Source: Murimonas intestini (GTDB lineage: Bacteria; Bacillota; Clostridia; Lachnospirales; Lachnospiraceae). Taken from it: a stretch of 64,000 nucleotides of DNA. The stretch covers positions 44,050 to 108,049 of the forward strand of contig QGGY01000019.1 of NCBI GenBank assembly GCA_003148945.1, read 5' to 3'. Shown here piece by piece: positions 1 to 7,992 of this stretch. Every line of letters begins with the position of its first letter. Position 1 is the stretch's first letter. Below the pieces are notes generated by a model. That model did not search any database. It saw nothing but the letters and a program-made list of their open reading frames with translations, and was not told the DNA's origin. The position numbers and the translations under genes were made by a program.

Positions 1-775
1 TGGCTGCCTTCAGGGAACTGATGTTGAGCGAGGTGAGGTCCACATTTGCATATGAAGCGATAGCTGTGGAATCCCCATTGACAACAAACTGTTTTAAAAA
101 TACCTGCAGCACAGTGGTGTCCCTCGTCTGAAGGAAAACGCTGCTCTTGAAATATTCATTCCAGCGGACTACAGCATAGAACATTCCCACAGTCATAAAT
201 ACAATCTTATTCAGCGGAAGGAAAACCTTAAAAAATACAGTCAGCTCTCCCGCCCCGTCTATCTTGGCTGCCTCAATCAGCGCTATGGGTGTTTCTTCAA
301 AAAACCGCATCATAAGGATCAGGTAATATACATTTACTGAATTGTAGATAACCATGACCCAGATATTGTTCAGCAGATGCAGATTCTTAACCACAAAATA
401 CTCCTGGATAATGCTCGGCTCAAAAATCATCATGACGATAAAGAATACCATCAGAGGCTTTTTGAAAGGAAGCCCCGGCCTGGTCAGAGCATAAGCTGCA
501 CTCCCGGTGATCAGGAGGCTTAAGAATGTTCCTGCAAGTGTAATGAACAAGCTGTTCAAAAATGAGCGTATAACAAGCGAATTCGAAAATATCAGCTTAT
601 AATTGATCAAATCTACTCCGCTCGGCCAGAACTGCCAGCCCGTCATGTGGGGTACCTGCCTGGGATCAGAAACAGACTTTGCCAGGATATTCAGTATCGG
701 TATCAGAATAACCAGCACCATAATCAGCAGACAAACGCGGATCACCACCGGCCCTGCCTTTAATCTTCTTTTCAT
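1..775 (-). CDS. Carbohydrate ABC transporter permease, LplC/YtcP type (partial, C-terminus off the left edge)
   Basis: Inner-membrane permease of a binding-protein-dependent sugar importer (MalG-like half). About 258 residues are visible from an ATG at 773-775; the protein opens MKRRLKAGPVVIR, followed by a first membrane helix, and the EAA loop appears as 'EAAKIDGAGELTVFFKVFLP', the segment that docks on the ATPase. The 3' end lies outside the window. It follows the LplB-like permease with 13 bp between them, so the two form one heterodimer. The LplB/LplC subfamily usually works with a large lipoprotein binding protein and a shared MsmX-type ATPase; neither is visible here, and the binding protein may lie beyond the edge. 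The family call is firm; the substrate is unknown. Confidence 0.9.
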   Translation of the reverse strand, partial: MKRRLKAGPVVIRVCLLIMVLVILIPILNILAKSVSDPRQVPHMTGWQFWPSGVDLINYKLIFSNSLVIRSFLNSLFITLAGTFLSLLITGSAAYALTRPGLPFKKPLMVFFIVMMIFEPSIIQEYFVVKNLHLLNNIWVMVIYNSVNVYYLILMMRFFEETPIALIEAAKIDGAGELTVFFKVFLPLNKIVFMTVGMFYAVVRWNEYFKSSVFLQTRDTTVLQVFLKQFVVNGDSTAIASYANVDLTSLNISSLKAA

Positions 776-788
776 GCCTTTTGCCTCC

Positions 789-1715
789 TTACCATGCTCC
801 TTTGCCAGTCAGTCTCTTAGAGATAAAGTCAGTTGCCAGTATCAGTACAGTTCCAATAATTCCCTTAAAAAGACTGGCAGCCGTTGCGAAGGAATACTGT
901 GTATTTACAAGCCCTATCCGGTACACGTATGTATCAATAATGTCAATGCGGCTGAGCACTGCGTCATTTGAAAAGTTCAGGATCTGGTCCAGGCCCGCGC
1001 TCATGATAAAGCCTACATTCAGTATCAGTACTGTTACCATCGGTATCGCCAGAGCCGGCAGTATTATATGCTTTACCATCTTCCATCTCCCTGCCCCGTC
1101 AATAGCTGCCGCATCGTAAAGTTCCTTGCTGATGCCCAGGATTGCGGATAAATAAATGATTGAATCCCAGCCGACGCTCCTCCACATTTCCGAGCCTGTC
1201 AGAATGGGGATGATAGCATTTTTATTTACCATGAGATTTTTATACTCGATCCCGAACATTCCCATGAGGCTGGATACCACACCTCCCTGGGAAAAAGCAT
1301 CGATCCAGATACCAGCTATGATGACCCATGATAAAAAATGGGGCATGTACGATATTACCTGGACAAACTTTCCAAATCTGGATCTCCCCACTTCATTTAA
1401 AAGAAGTGCAAAGATCACAGGAAATGGAAACAGCAGAAAAATCTTGATACTGCTGATCAGCAGTGTATTTTTCAAAATATTCAAAAATGAAGGCGTCTCA
1501 AACAGCATCTTAAAATACTTCATTCCCACAAAGGTATTCTCACCAACAATCTTATAATCGTAAAAGGCAAGCTTCATACCCACGATTGCGGTCACCCGGA
1601 AGAAGATAAAGTATAAGAGTGCCGGCAGAAGCATCAGATATATCCACTTATATTTCTTTACCCTCTGCCACGTGGAAACCTCACTTTTTTTCCTGATCTG
1701 TAATTCCTTTGCCAC
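789..1715 (-). CDS. Carbohydrate ABC transporter permease, LplB/YtaP type
   Basis: First permease of the pair (MalF/LplB-like, 308 residues). It starts with GTG, chosen because GGGGG lies about 5 nt upstream. A cytoplasmic basic N-terminus leads into a helix with 'WIYLMLLPALLYFIFF', typical of LplB proteins, and the EAA loop reads 'ELYDAAAIDGAGRWKMVKHI' near residue 190. It ends with 'SKRLTGKGAW', a usual LplB C-terminus. It lies 18 bp after the DUF4387 gene, so it appears co-transcribed with AtuA and DUF4387, which is unusual for a sugar transporter. It probably imports the substrate, or a precursor, of the AtuA/DUF4387 pair; this is inferred from position only. Confidence 0.9.
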   Translation of the reverse strand: MAKELQIRKKSEVSTWQRVKKYKWIYLMLLPALLYFIFFRVTAIVGMKLAFYDYKIVGENTFVGMKYFKMLFETPSFLNILKNTLLISSIKIFLLFPFPVIFALLLNEVGRSRFGKFVQVISYMPHFLSWVIIAGIWIDAFSQGGVVSSLMGMFGIEYKNLMVNKNAIIPILTGSEMWRSVGWDSIIYLSAILGISKELYDAAAIDGAGRWKMVKHIILPALAIPMVTVLILNVGFIMSAGLDQILNFSNDAVLSRIDIIDTYVYRIGLVNTQYSFATAASLFKGIIGTVLILATDFISKRLTGKGAW

Positions 1716-1733
1716 AATATCCCCCCGTTCCCT

Positions 1734-2054
1734 CTACAGTTCTACCTTCATCTGTGCCAGCGGCGCATGCTGCTGTGCCCCATACACATCCCTGTCCCCA
1801 CAGGTCCCGGAAGAAATGCTTCTGTCATAAGTGATCTTGAAACCCAGGGCCGTATCAAAAAATACGATTTCCTGGATCCTGGACTCTTCCATTTTATAAA
1901 GCATAGCTATGTGCTTTCTGGTAATCAGACCGCTCTCTTTTATTTTCTTATATATCTTTTCATCATCAAACAGAACGTCCAGGGTAGTCTGGAACGGACC
2001 GCTGTTTTTGGAACGGATGACCTTTGCCAGGTCATATAATCTGTATTCTGCCAT
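1734..2054 (-). CDS. DUF4387 domain protein
   Basis: Small cytoplasmic protein of 106 residues matching the DUF4387 family from its opening 'LYDLAKVIRSKNSGPF' and the later 'DTALGFKITYDRSISSG'. DUF4387 proteins are normally encoded directly after, or fused to, AtuA (DUF1446) proteins, as here, where 21 bp separate the two genes. No catalytic residues can be assigned. The family probably acts as a partner subunit of the AtuA-like protein. The reaction is unknown; no signal peptide or membrane segment is present. Confidence 0.8.
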   Translation of the reverse strand: MAEYRLYDLAKVIRSKNSGPFQTTLDVLFDDEKIYKKIKESGLITRKHIAMLYKMEESRIQEIVFFDTALGFKITYDRSISSGTCGDRDVYGAQQHAPLAQMKVEL

Positions 2055-2075
2055 ATCTTCTCCTATCTGCGTACC

Positions 2076-3461
2076 TTAATATGGAACGCTGCTCCATTCA
2101 GGATATTCTATCGGGAATAGCTGCTCTATCTCCTCACCAGCGATTTCCATCAGATGATATACAGAAAATTCATATACCGGACCAAAGGGGATATCACTGG
2201 GTGCAAATGGAAATGCCAGATTCCCTGCCGTGGATTTTCTGCCCGGATAACCGTAGTGGAGGAAGGTCGAACGCAATGTGCTGCATATCATATTTGCCAA
2301 CTCCTGAGTATCAGCTATGACTTCAAAGACAACGCCTGCCTCATGCCCTTTTTCTTCGGAGAGTGGCTCTGCATCTCCCATGACACCGTTTATTCCATAA
2401 TTCAGGAAATGGATCTCATAGCGTCCCTGATCTATATCCTCATAATATTCTTTTGTCTGCTGCTCCACCTGCTGCTCCACTTCCTCCAGCATGGAGAGCA
2501 TGATGGGGTCCCGCACTCCTGCTATGACAAATGTCCTGTAAGCCACCTGGACCGCTCCTTCCAGCTTGACCTGGTATTTAGGGGCCTTCTCGATGCGGCT
2601 CCCTGTCACCATAACACTCCTGTCATCATACTGTTCAAACCTGCATTCCTTCAGATTCATGACCACTCCGGGCCCATGGAGCAGATAAGGATGCTCTTTC
2701 TCATAAAATGTATGTGCGGCTACAGACAGGGAAGTACATTTTCTGTCATCCGACAGTGGTTTAATGATAAAGCCGTCTTCCCTGATGGTACCCATCATAC
2801 AATCCTTTGTCGTCCCCGGCACTGCACACAGGGCTGCACACTCCAGGATCTTCCCCGCATGATAACCGTATTCCAGGGGAAGCCCATAGTATTCTGCTAC
2901 TGCCGCAAAGGGGCTGGGATCATAGGCCCGTCCGCAGATGATCAGCTTTGCGCCTTCCCTCAGGGCCTTCACTACAGGCTCATGGCCCATCTGGGCGACA
3001 ACACCGCTTGAATTCTCCAGTCTCTCTTTTGTGAGCTCCTTTACAAGATTTCCCAGCTGTTCCACCTTTCCTGCTTTCATTTTCTGCCAGATAAACTCTT
3101 TCGGGATATCTGCCCAGATAACTGCTGTCTTAAGGTTCTCCAGGTGGTGTTCCTTTATAATAGAAGAAATAATGTGAAGTGTCCTCTCTACATGCACCCG
3201 TCCCCCGGCTCCGCCCGCGGAACCCACAATTGCCGGAATTCCTGCTTTTGCCGCCTCAGTTATGATCAATTCCAGATCCCTCCTGCTTGCTTCATCGCTG
3301 ACAATGGCCACTCCCTTGCCCAGCTTGTGCGGACCGGCATCCGTACTTCCGGCATCTACTACAATTGCGTCCGGCTTTTCTGCAATTCCATTCATAAATG
3401 ACTGCTTTGGAAATCCATATCCCAGTATTCCACAGGGTGCTAATATTTTAATCTCCCTCAT
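2076..3461 (-). CDS. AtuA-like (DUF1446) protein, acyclic terpene utilization family
   Basis: Cytoplasmic protein of 461 residues. Family marks are the N-terminal 'KILAPCGILGYGFP', 'VDAGSTDAGPHKLG' and 'IVGSAGGAGGRVHVERT' and the central 'ICGRAYDPSPFAAVAEYYG'. The ATG at 3459-3461 is preferred over the ATG six bases upstream, because GGAGG abuts the upstream one but is correctly spaced from this one. AtuA is known from Pseudomonas citronellol/geraniol catabolism, where its exact step is not settled; Firmicute homologues have no established substrate. It heads an operon with DUF4387 and LplB/LplC permeases and has a good promoter. It lacks the biotin-carboxylase partners of the Pseudomonas cluster, so terpene breakdown should not be assumed. 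Confidence 0.8.
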   Translation of the reverse strand: MREIKILAPCGILGYGFPKQSFMNGIAEKPDAIVVDAGSTDAGPHKLGKGVAIVSDEASRRDLELIITEAAKAGIPAIVGSAGGAGGRVHVERTLHIISSIIKEHHLENLKTAVIWADIPKEFIWQKMKAGKVEQLGNLVKELTKERLENSSGVVAQMGHEPVVKALREGAKLIICGRAYDPSPFAAVAEYYGLPLEYGYHAGKILECAALCAVPGTTKDCMMGTIREDGFIIKPLSDDRKCTSLSVAAHTFYEKEHPYLLHGPGVVMNLKECRFEQYDDRSVMVTGSRIEKAPKYQVKLEGAVQVAYRTFVIAGVRDPIMLSMLEEVEQQVEQQTKEYYEDIDQGRYEIHFLNYGINGVMGDAEPLSEEKGHEAGVVFEVIADTQELANMICSTLRSTFLHYGYPGRKSTAGNLAFPFAPSDIPFGPVYEFSVYHLMEIAGEEIEQLFPIEYPEWSSVPY

Positions 3462-3517
3462 GCTCATCCTCCGGATGCCGAAACTGACGCCCCGGCATTT
3501 CTACCGTTCTTGTTTAT

Positions 3518-3562
3518 TTGTTTAACAATTATATTATAGAGCTTTTAGTAGATATTTGTCAA
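3518..3562 (-). promoter_or_regulatory. Promoter of the AtuA-DUF4387-transporter operon with a palindrome
   Basis: On the minus strand TTGACA (plus 3557-3562) is followed after 18 bp by TATAAT (plus 3533-3538), a near-ideal vegetative sigma promoter. A perfect 11-bp palindrome TTGTTTAACAA lies at 3518-3528, just downstream of the -10 box, a good position for a repressor. No regulator gene is adjacent in the same operon; the nearest is the TetR gene at 3668, whose own putative site looks different. Confidence 0.6.
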
Positions 3563-3667
3563 TAATAATGGATTTAATTAATATTTTTTGTCACTTTTCA
3601 CATATATTTATATATAATATTAGCTTTTCAGGATTTTCTTTATGTAATCTGACCAGAACTCCTCATG

Positions 3668-4219
3668 TCAGTTTCCCTGCTGTTCAGGACAATTTGTAAT
3701 TTTAAATAAACTGACTATTTCCTCAGCCGAATCTTGCATTCCTCTTTGGAACCATACCTCTATCCAGCCATATAAACTATAAGCAACAAATGCTGTTGTG
3801 TATGCCTCTATTTGGGAATGGTCTGCTTTAGGGCCGCATATATCCAATATGACATCCTTAATCAAATATATTAAATGCCTCTTGCTTAGTAAACTATAAA
3901 AATCTTTATGTTTCTCTAAATGCATAAAGATGAGACCGACCAGCTTACTTAATGATTTATCACTGCCCTTCTCATATTCATCTTTCCATTCCGAAAACAA
4001 TTCTTTTATATGCATTGTTAAAATATCTTCTTTACTTTCAAAATTACGATAGAAAGATACTCTTCCAACTCCTGCATATTCGCATAATCCACTGACAGAA
4101 ATATCATTAATTGAGTTATCTTCCAATAATGACAAAAGTGCATCTGTTATGTGTGTGATAACATAAGTATTTCGTCCTTCATTGCTACACGGTGATACAG
4201 TCTTTGCAGTCTGTTTCAT
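3668..4219 (-). CDS. TetR/AcrR family transcriptional regulator
   Basis: DNA-binding repressor of 183 residues. The N-terminal helix-turn-helix region contains 'ISVSGLCEYAGVGRVSFYRNFESKEDIL' split across helices 2-3, the classic TetR signature with FYRNF. The C-terminal half is helical and resembles the TetR_C domain common in Firmicutes. The ATG at 4217-4219 was chosen because GGAGGG lies 6 nt upstream; an upstream in-frame ATG would place that site inside the gene. It is divergent from a tiny membrane protein and an esterase, its probable targets. Its base composition is more A+T-rich than the sugar operons. Confidence 0.85.
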   Translation of the reverse strand: MKQTAKTVSPCSNEGRNTYVITHITDALLSLLEDNSINDISVSGLCEYAGVGRVSFYRNFESKEDILTMHIKELFSEWKDEYEKGSDKSLSKLVGLIFMHLEKHKDFYSLLSKRHLIYLIKDVILDICGPKADHSQIEAYTTAFVAYSLYGWIEVWFQRGMQDSAEEIVSLFKITNCPEQQGN

Positions 4220-4267
4220 TTTCTGCCCTCCTATTGACATTAAGTATAATCGTAGATAGAATCAAAT

Positions 4268-4289
4268 TGATGATACATTTGTTTCATCA
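4268..4289. promoter_or_regulatory. Candidate TetR operator between divergent genes
   Basis: TGATGA at 4268-4273 and TCATCA at 4284-4289 are perfect inverted arms separated by 10 bp. The site lies in the 112-bp gap between the TetR gene and the divergent small membrane protein gene, the usual position for an autoregulatory TetR operator. Inference from position and symmetry only. Confidence 0.4.
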
Positions 4290-4331
4290 CAGTAACATTA
4301 TACTACATTTAAAAAGAAAGAGGTTATGATT

Positions 4332-4466
4332 ATGACGCTTATGCAAAAACGAATATTAATATTATTAGTGATTATTATCATTGCGGCAATATTAGGGAGG
4401 CTGACTGTCAGAATATTTATGAATCTCCTGCTGGGAGGTTCATTGTTTGGAGGTAACTTTCTGTGA
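4332..4466 (+). CDS. Small hydrophobic membrane protein, 44 residues
   Basis: An unannotated short reading frame starts with ATG at 4332, with AGAGG about 9 nt upstream. It encodes a basic start (MTLMQKR) followed by a run of Leu/Ile/Val (ILILLVIIIIAAILG) long enough for one membrane helix, then a Gly-rich tail ending GGSLFGGNFL. Its stop codon overlaps the GTG start of the esterase in a GTGA arrangement, and the esterase ribosome site GGAGG lies inside its last codons, which points to translational coupling. No family is recognised. It might be a membrane partner of the esterase or a leader peptide. Confidence 0.55.
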   Translation: MTLMQKRILILLVIIIIAAILGRLTVRIFMNLLLGGSLFGGNFL

Positions 4467-5434
4467 AAAGTAAAAATAAAAAAAAGAGGGGTTGCATTAT
4501 GTGGGGATTTATTTATGTATCAGTATTTTTGATCGTTTTTGTTATCTCAATAATTGTTAAGATATCATATCACCCTGGATTAAAAGATTACTCTGTTAAG
4601 TGGGACAGCTCAATGGGAACTATTTATACTGATATTCCTTATGGGGAGAACAATGCGAATAGATTTGATATTTATGTTCCGGCAGATAACACTAAGAAAA
4701 CATATGGATTAGTTGTTTATTTACATGCAGGAGGTTTTACCACAGGGGATAAAAGCGATGATGCAGAAATGCTGAAATGGTTATGTTCTAAAGGGTATGT
4801 GGCAGCTGGGATAAATTATACTCTGCGCGATGAAAAGCATCCCCAGGCAAGCGTTTATTCTCAGTCAATGGAGATTAAACAGAGTATGCCCTATATAGCA
4901 GAAAAATCAAAGGAACTCGGCTATCCAGTTGACAAAATGGCAATATCCGGCGGCTCTGCAGGAGGTACGCTTGCACTTTTATATGCATATCGTGATGCAG
5001 ATACATCTCCCATCCCTGTCAAAATGGTCTTTGAGCTGGCAGGGCCTGCCAGCTTTCATCATGAGGATTGGAAAAATTATGGACTGGACCAGAATGAGGA
5101 AGCTGCAGCAAACTTATTCAGTATCATGTCTGGAAATAATATTACTGTTGATATGATAGAATCTGATGACTATGATAATGAGATCAGGGACATCTCAGCC
5201 TGCATGTGGATAAATAATAATTCTGTGCCTTCAGTAATTGCATACGGCGTTTATGATAAAATATGTCCGTTTGATTCCTCAAGACACCTTATAAATGCTT
5301 TAAAAGAAAATAATGTTCCCTATGATTATTTTGAATTTCCTCATTCAGGTCATGGATTACAAAACGATGATAAGATATATATTCAATACATGGAAAAAGT
5401 TTGTGAGTATTTGGATCGGTATCTGGGGAGATGA
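4463..5434 (+). CDS. Membrane-anchored alpha/beta hydrolase (esterase/lipase family)
   Basis: Predicted serine esterase of 323 residues. Residues about 13-35 form one hydrophobic anchor, so the catalytic domain probably faces the outside. The oxyanion region reads 'YLHAGGFTTGDKSDD', the nucleophile elbow is 'AISGGSAGGTLALL' (GxSxG-type, Ser in GGSAGG), the acid is likely Asp in 'YGVYDKICPFD', and the base is His in 'FPHSGHGL'. This matches BD-FAE/HSL-like esterases. The GTG start overlaps the upstream stop and has GGAGG 9 nt before it; an in-frame ATG at 4499 with its own GAGGGG is an alternative. It is probably controlled by the divergent TetR regulator. Substrate unknown. Confidence 0.85.
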   Translation: MKSKNKKKRGCIMWGFIYVSVFLIVFVISIIVKISYHPGLKDYSVKWDSSMGTIYTDIPYGENNANRFDIYVPADNTKKTYGLVVYLHAGGFTTGDKSDDAEMLKWLCSKGYVAAGINYTLRDEKHPQASVYSQSMEIKQSMPYIAEKSKELGYPVDKMAISGGSAGGTLALLYAYRDADTSPIPVKMVFELAGPASFHHEDWKNYGLDQNEEAAANLFSIMSGNNITVDMIESDDYDNEIRDISACMWINNNSVPSVIAYGVYDKICPFDSSRHLINALKENNVPYDYFEFPHSGHGLQNDDKIYIQYMEKVCEYLDRYLGR

Positions 5435-5449
5435 GGAATGCCTTCACAG

Positions 5450-7732
5450 TTACATTTTTTCAATAAATTCCTCAAACTCAGGAATCGGAAGAGGCCGGGA
5501 ATATATATATCCCTGCACCATATCACAGCCCACGGCGCGCAGGTAGTCAAGCTGCTCCGGTTTTTCTATTCCCTCTGCAACAGTCTGGACATCCAGGCTT
5601 TGGGCCAGTTCTATCAGGCATCTTATTACTTCCTTCGCCTTTGTGCCGGAGGTATTGATAAAGAACGATCTGTCCAGTTTTATAGTGTCCACATCAAATT
5701 CCTTCAGCAGGCCAAGTGATGAGAAACCTGAACCGAAATCATCCAGTGAACATAAAAATCCATACTGGTGCATCTTCCGGATGCTCTCCTGCACTATTTT
5801 AATCTGTTTATTGTCAAAGAAGATGGACTCAGTCAGTTCAAATTCAATGATCCCCTGAGGTATCCCATATTCTTTCGCTATATCATAAAAACGCTTTAGT
5901 GTTTCCGCAGTCCTGAAATGCTGTCTGGAAAGGTTAACCGATACAGGAAGCAGTTTTCTGCCCTCATGGATCCACCTTTTCAGCAGTTTGCAGACCTCCT
6001 TAAATACATAGAGATCCAGCTCGCATATTTTCCCGTTTTTCTCAAACAGAGGGATAAAATCACCCGGCAATATCATTCCCCTCTCCGGGTGCAGCCATCT
6101 GACAAGGGCTTCAGCGCCCGCTGCCTTTCCGCTTTTCAGTTCTGTCTTGGGCTGCAGGTATACCTGAAAATCATGGTTTTTCAGAGAACTTTCAAACAGT
6201 TCACTCAGTTCCAGCTCTTTCTTCAGTTTTTCAGTAAGCCCGTTGTCATAGAATCCGCATTTCTGCTGTACGTCAGGATCCTGGCTCTGATAAGCCAGCC
6301 TGGCCCTGTCCTGAAGGAGGGTGATCTCCATCTCAGGCTCCTCCACGATGCAGGCCCCCTGCCTGAAGGAAAGCTGGCAGCAGGGCAGCTGCGTATCCCT
6401 GAAGGAATTAATGTCCCGGATCAGACTGTCCAGCCTGCTCTGGATCAGCTCCGGCTCATGCTCATTTATACACAGGAAAAACTGGTCAGATTCCACCCGG
6501 GCCGCAAATTCCCCTCTCCCGGTATCCATATGGCGCTCTGCATTTTGATAAATATAACTGAGAAAGCCGTTTCCCGCTTCAATACCGAATCTCTCATTGA
6601 TCAGCTTGAAACCTTTCACATTCAGCAGGACTACAGCATATGTAAATGGTTCCATCGATTTAGACAGTTCCCGGTACTGCATCTGAAATGCCGCATTATT
6701 TGCTCCTCCTGTGACAGGGTCCGTGAATGCTATTTTTTCCAGCTGCCGCCTGTGTTCATTATAAAAGCGGTATACGGCAAACAGGAAGAGCGAGAAAACA
6801 AGTATCGTTATTCCCACGATAATAAAAGACTGTAAAATATACTGGTCAGCGCGGCCTGATATGATATCAGCAGGAATGATGGTGAGCAGGACCCAGTCAT
6901 TTACGCCCAGTGAGTTATATGCCAGATAAAGCTCTTCCTGTGTCCCTGCTGTGAATCTGAGTGTCCCGTCCCTGCCTTCAGTCATATCCTCCTGTATTTT
7001 ATGGATTCCTGATGATGTGTCCGTTCCGGTTTCATTTCTGAATATATTATCCAGTTCCATAAAAGAATCCAGCTCTGTAGGAGCTATCACTACCTGGCCG
7101 CTGCTGTCCGTTATGCAGCCAAGAGCATTGCCGCAAAAGCTTTTGGAGGCAATCATCTTCTGCATATTCTCTTTGCTCCTGCCTCCTGCCAGCACTCCAA
7201 TGACTTCTCCCCGGACCCGGACGGGTGCCGTATAAATGATATTGCTCCCTCCCATATAGCTGGCGCTGACCTTTCCTTTAAATGAAGCCTGTACAGCTTC
7301 CGTATCTGCCAGGCCTTCAAGTTCTTCCATCGCTGGCTTTCCCATCCCAGCCTCTCCAACTTCAAATACAGATCTGCCACGGCTGTCGATCATCATCAGG
7401 AAAGAGAACTCCAGTATCCCAGCCTTCCGTTTAAGGAATTCCCCAATCCCTGATTCTTCCCCTGCATCTATGATCTCACTGACTGAATCGGATATAATCT
7501 CCAGATCCTCCATCTTATGTTCCATTGTGTATCTGATATCTGAAGTCATCTGGGCAGTCACGTCATGCAAATATTCTTTTGTTGTGTCGTTTAAGACCGT
7601 CCTCAGCTGTGCAGCGCTCCATATGGAGGCTGTAAATATAACTGCCAGGATTACTGTCAATAATGATATCTGCACTCTGCGGCTGACAAAATGCCTTCCC
7701 TGTCCATAAACTTCCTTTGCTGCCTTATCCAT
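5450..7732 (-). CDS. Membrane sensor with Cache-type domain, degenerate GGDEF and intact EAL (c-di-GMP phosphodiesterase)
   Basis: Protein of about 760 residues. A basic start leads to a first membrane helix (LLTVILAVIFTASIWSAA), an extracytoplasmic Cache-like sensor domain, a second helix (FIIVGITILVFSLFLFAVY), then GGDEF and EAL domains. The GGDEF signature is replaced by 'ESDQF', so cyclase activity is unlikely. The EAL domain keeps 'GAEALVRW', 'VNLSRQ', 'FELTES', 'DDFGSG', the catalytic Lys in 'IKLDRSF' and 'VAEGIE', so c-di-GMP hydrolysis is expected. The start is uncertain: ATG at 7732 is chosen here, and a TTG at 7780 would add 16 residues. It converges closely on the esterase gene (15 bp apart). 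Confidence 0.85.
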   Translation of the reverse strand: MDKAAKEVYGQGRHFVSRRVQISLLTVILAVIFTASIWSAAQLRTVLNDTTKEYLHDVTAQMTSDIRYTMEHKMEDLEIISDSVSEIIDAGEESGIGEFLKRKAGILEFSFLMMIDSRGRSVFEVGEAGMGKPAMEELEGLADTEAVQASFKGKVSASYMGGSNIIYTAPVRVRGEVIGVLAGGRSKENMQKMIASKSFCGNALGCITDSSGQVVIAPTELDSFMELDNIFRNETGTDTSSGIHKIQEDMTEGRDGTLRFTAGTQEELYLAYNSLGVNDWVLLTIIPADIISGRADQYILQSFIIVGITILVFSLFLFAVYRFYNEHRRQLEKIAFTDPVTGGANNAAFQMQYRELSKSMEPFTYAVVLLNVKGFKLINERFGIEAGNGFLSYIYQNAERHMDTGRGEFAARVESDQFFLCINEHEPELIQSRLDSLIRDINSFRDTQLPCCQLSFRQGACIVEEPEMEITLLQDRARLAYQSQDPDVQQKCGFYDNGLTEKLKKELELSELFESSLKNHDFQVYLQPKTELKSGKAAGAEALVRWLHPERGMILPGDFIPLFEKNGKICELDLYVFKEVCKLLKRWIHEGRKLLPVSVNLSRQHFRTAETLKRFYDIAKEYGIPQGIIEFELTESIFFDNKQIKIVQESIRKMHQYGFLCSLDDFGSGFSSLGLLKEFDVDTIKLDRSFFINTSGTKAKEVIRCLIELAQSLDVQTVAEGIEKPEQLDYLRAVGCDMVQGYIYSRPLPIPEFEEFIEKM

Positions 7733-7796
7733 TCCTCTAATATCTCCATCTGCCTTAAAAACTTCAGTGTTTCTGTTCAAAGCTCATCAAAAACGT

Positions 7797-7874
7797 GCAA
7801 AAATCCCTCCGGTGAAAGCTATTCTGAATTGATTTCTGCATGTAATTGTAACTATGAAGGTATTGAACAATTAC
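7797..7874 (+). repeat. Diverged partial copy of the 53-kb MITE-like repeat
   Basis: This stretch matches the right half of the element at 53198-53329: GCAAAAATCC, a spacer, GATTTCTGCATGTAA, then GAAGGTAYTGAACARTTAC. Both copies have two dyads, GCAAAAATC/GATTTYTGC and GTAAYTGT/ACARTTAC. A weak match to the other terminal repeat (GTTTCTGTTCAA) lies at 7769-7780. No flanking duplication is visible, so this copy looks older. It lies in the divergent gap between the EAL protein and the GntR regulator. Confidence 0.6.
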
Positions 7875-7916
7875 TAATATTTTAAGATATACAGATTTAA
7901 AAGACAATAATAAATC

Positions 7917-7964
7917 TGTGTACGTTTACATATAGTACACAAAAAATTGTATCTGTGGTACAAT
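7917..7964. promoter_or_regulatory. Two dyads upstream of the double GntR gene
   Basis: TGTGTAC (7917-7923) pairs with GTACACA (7935-7941), and ATTGTA (7946-7951) pairs with TACAAT (7959-7964). The second right arm also matches a -10 box 28 bp before the TTG start. Two symmetrical GTAC-containing sites directly before a GntR gene suggest autoregulation. Inference from symmetry; no consensus for this subfamily was applied. Confidence 0.4.
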
Positions 7965-7992
7965 ATCACCATCACAAATCAGGAGGATTCAA

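Noticed and set aside
2154..3011. 285-residue plus-strand frame opposite the AtuA-like gene
   Set aside because: Antisense shadow of a well-supported gene; no ribosome site or recognisable domain.
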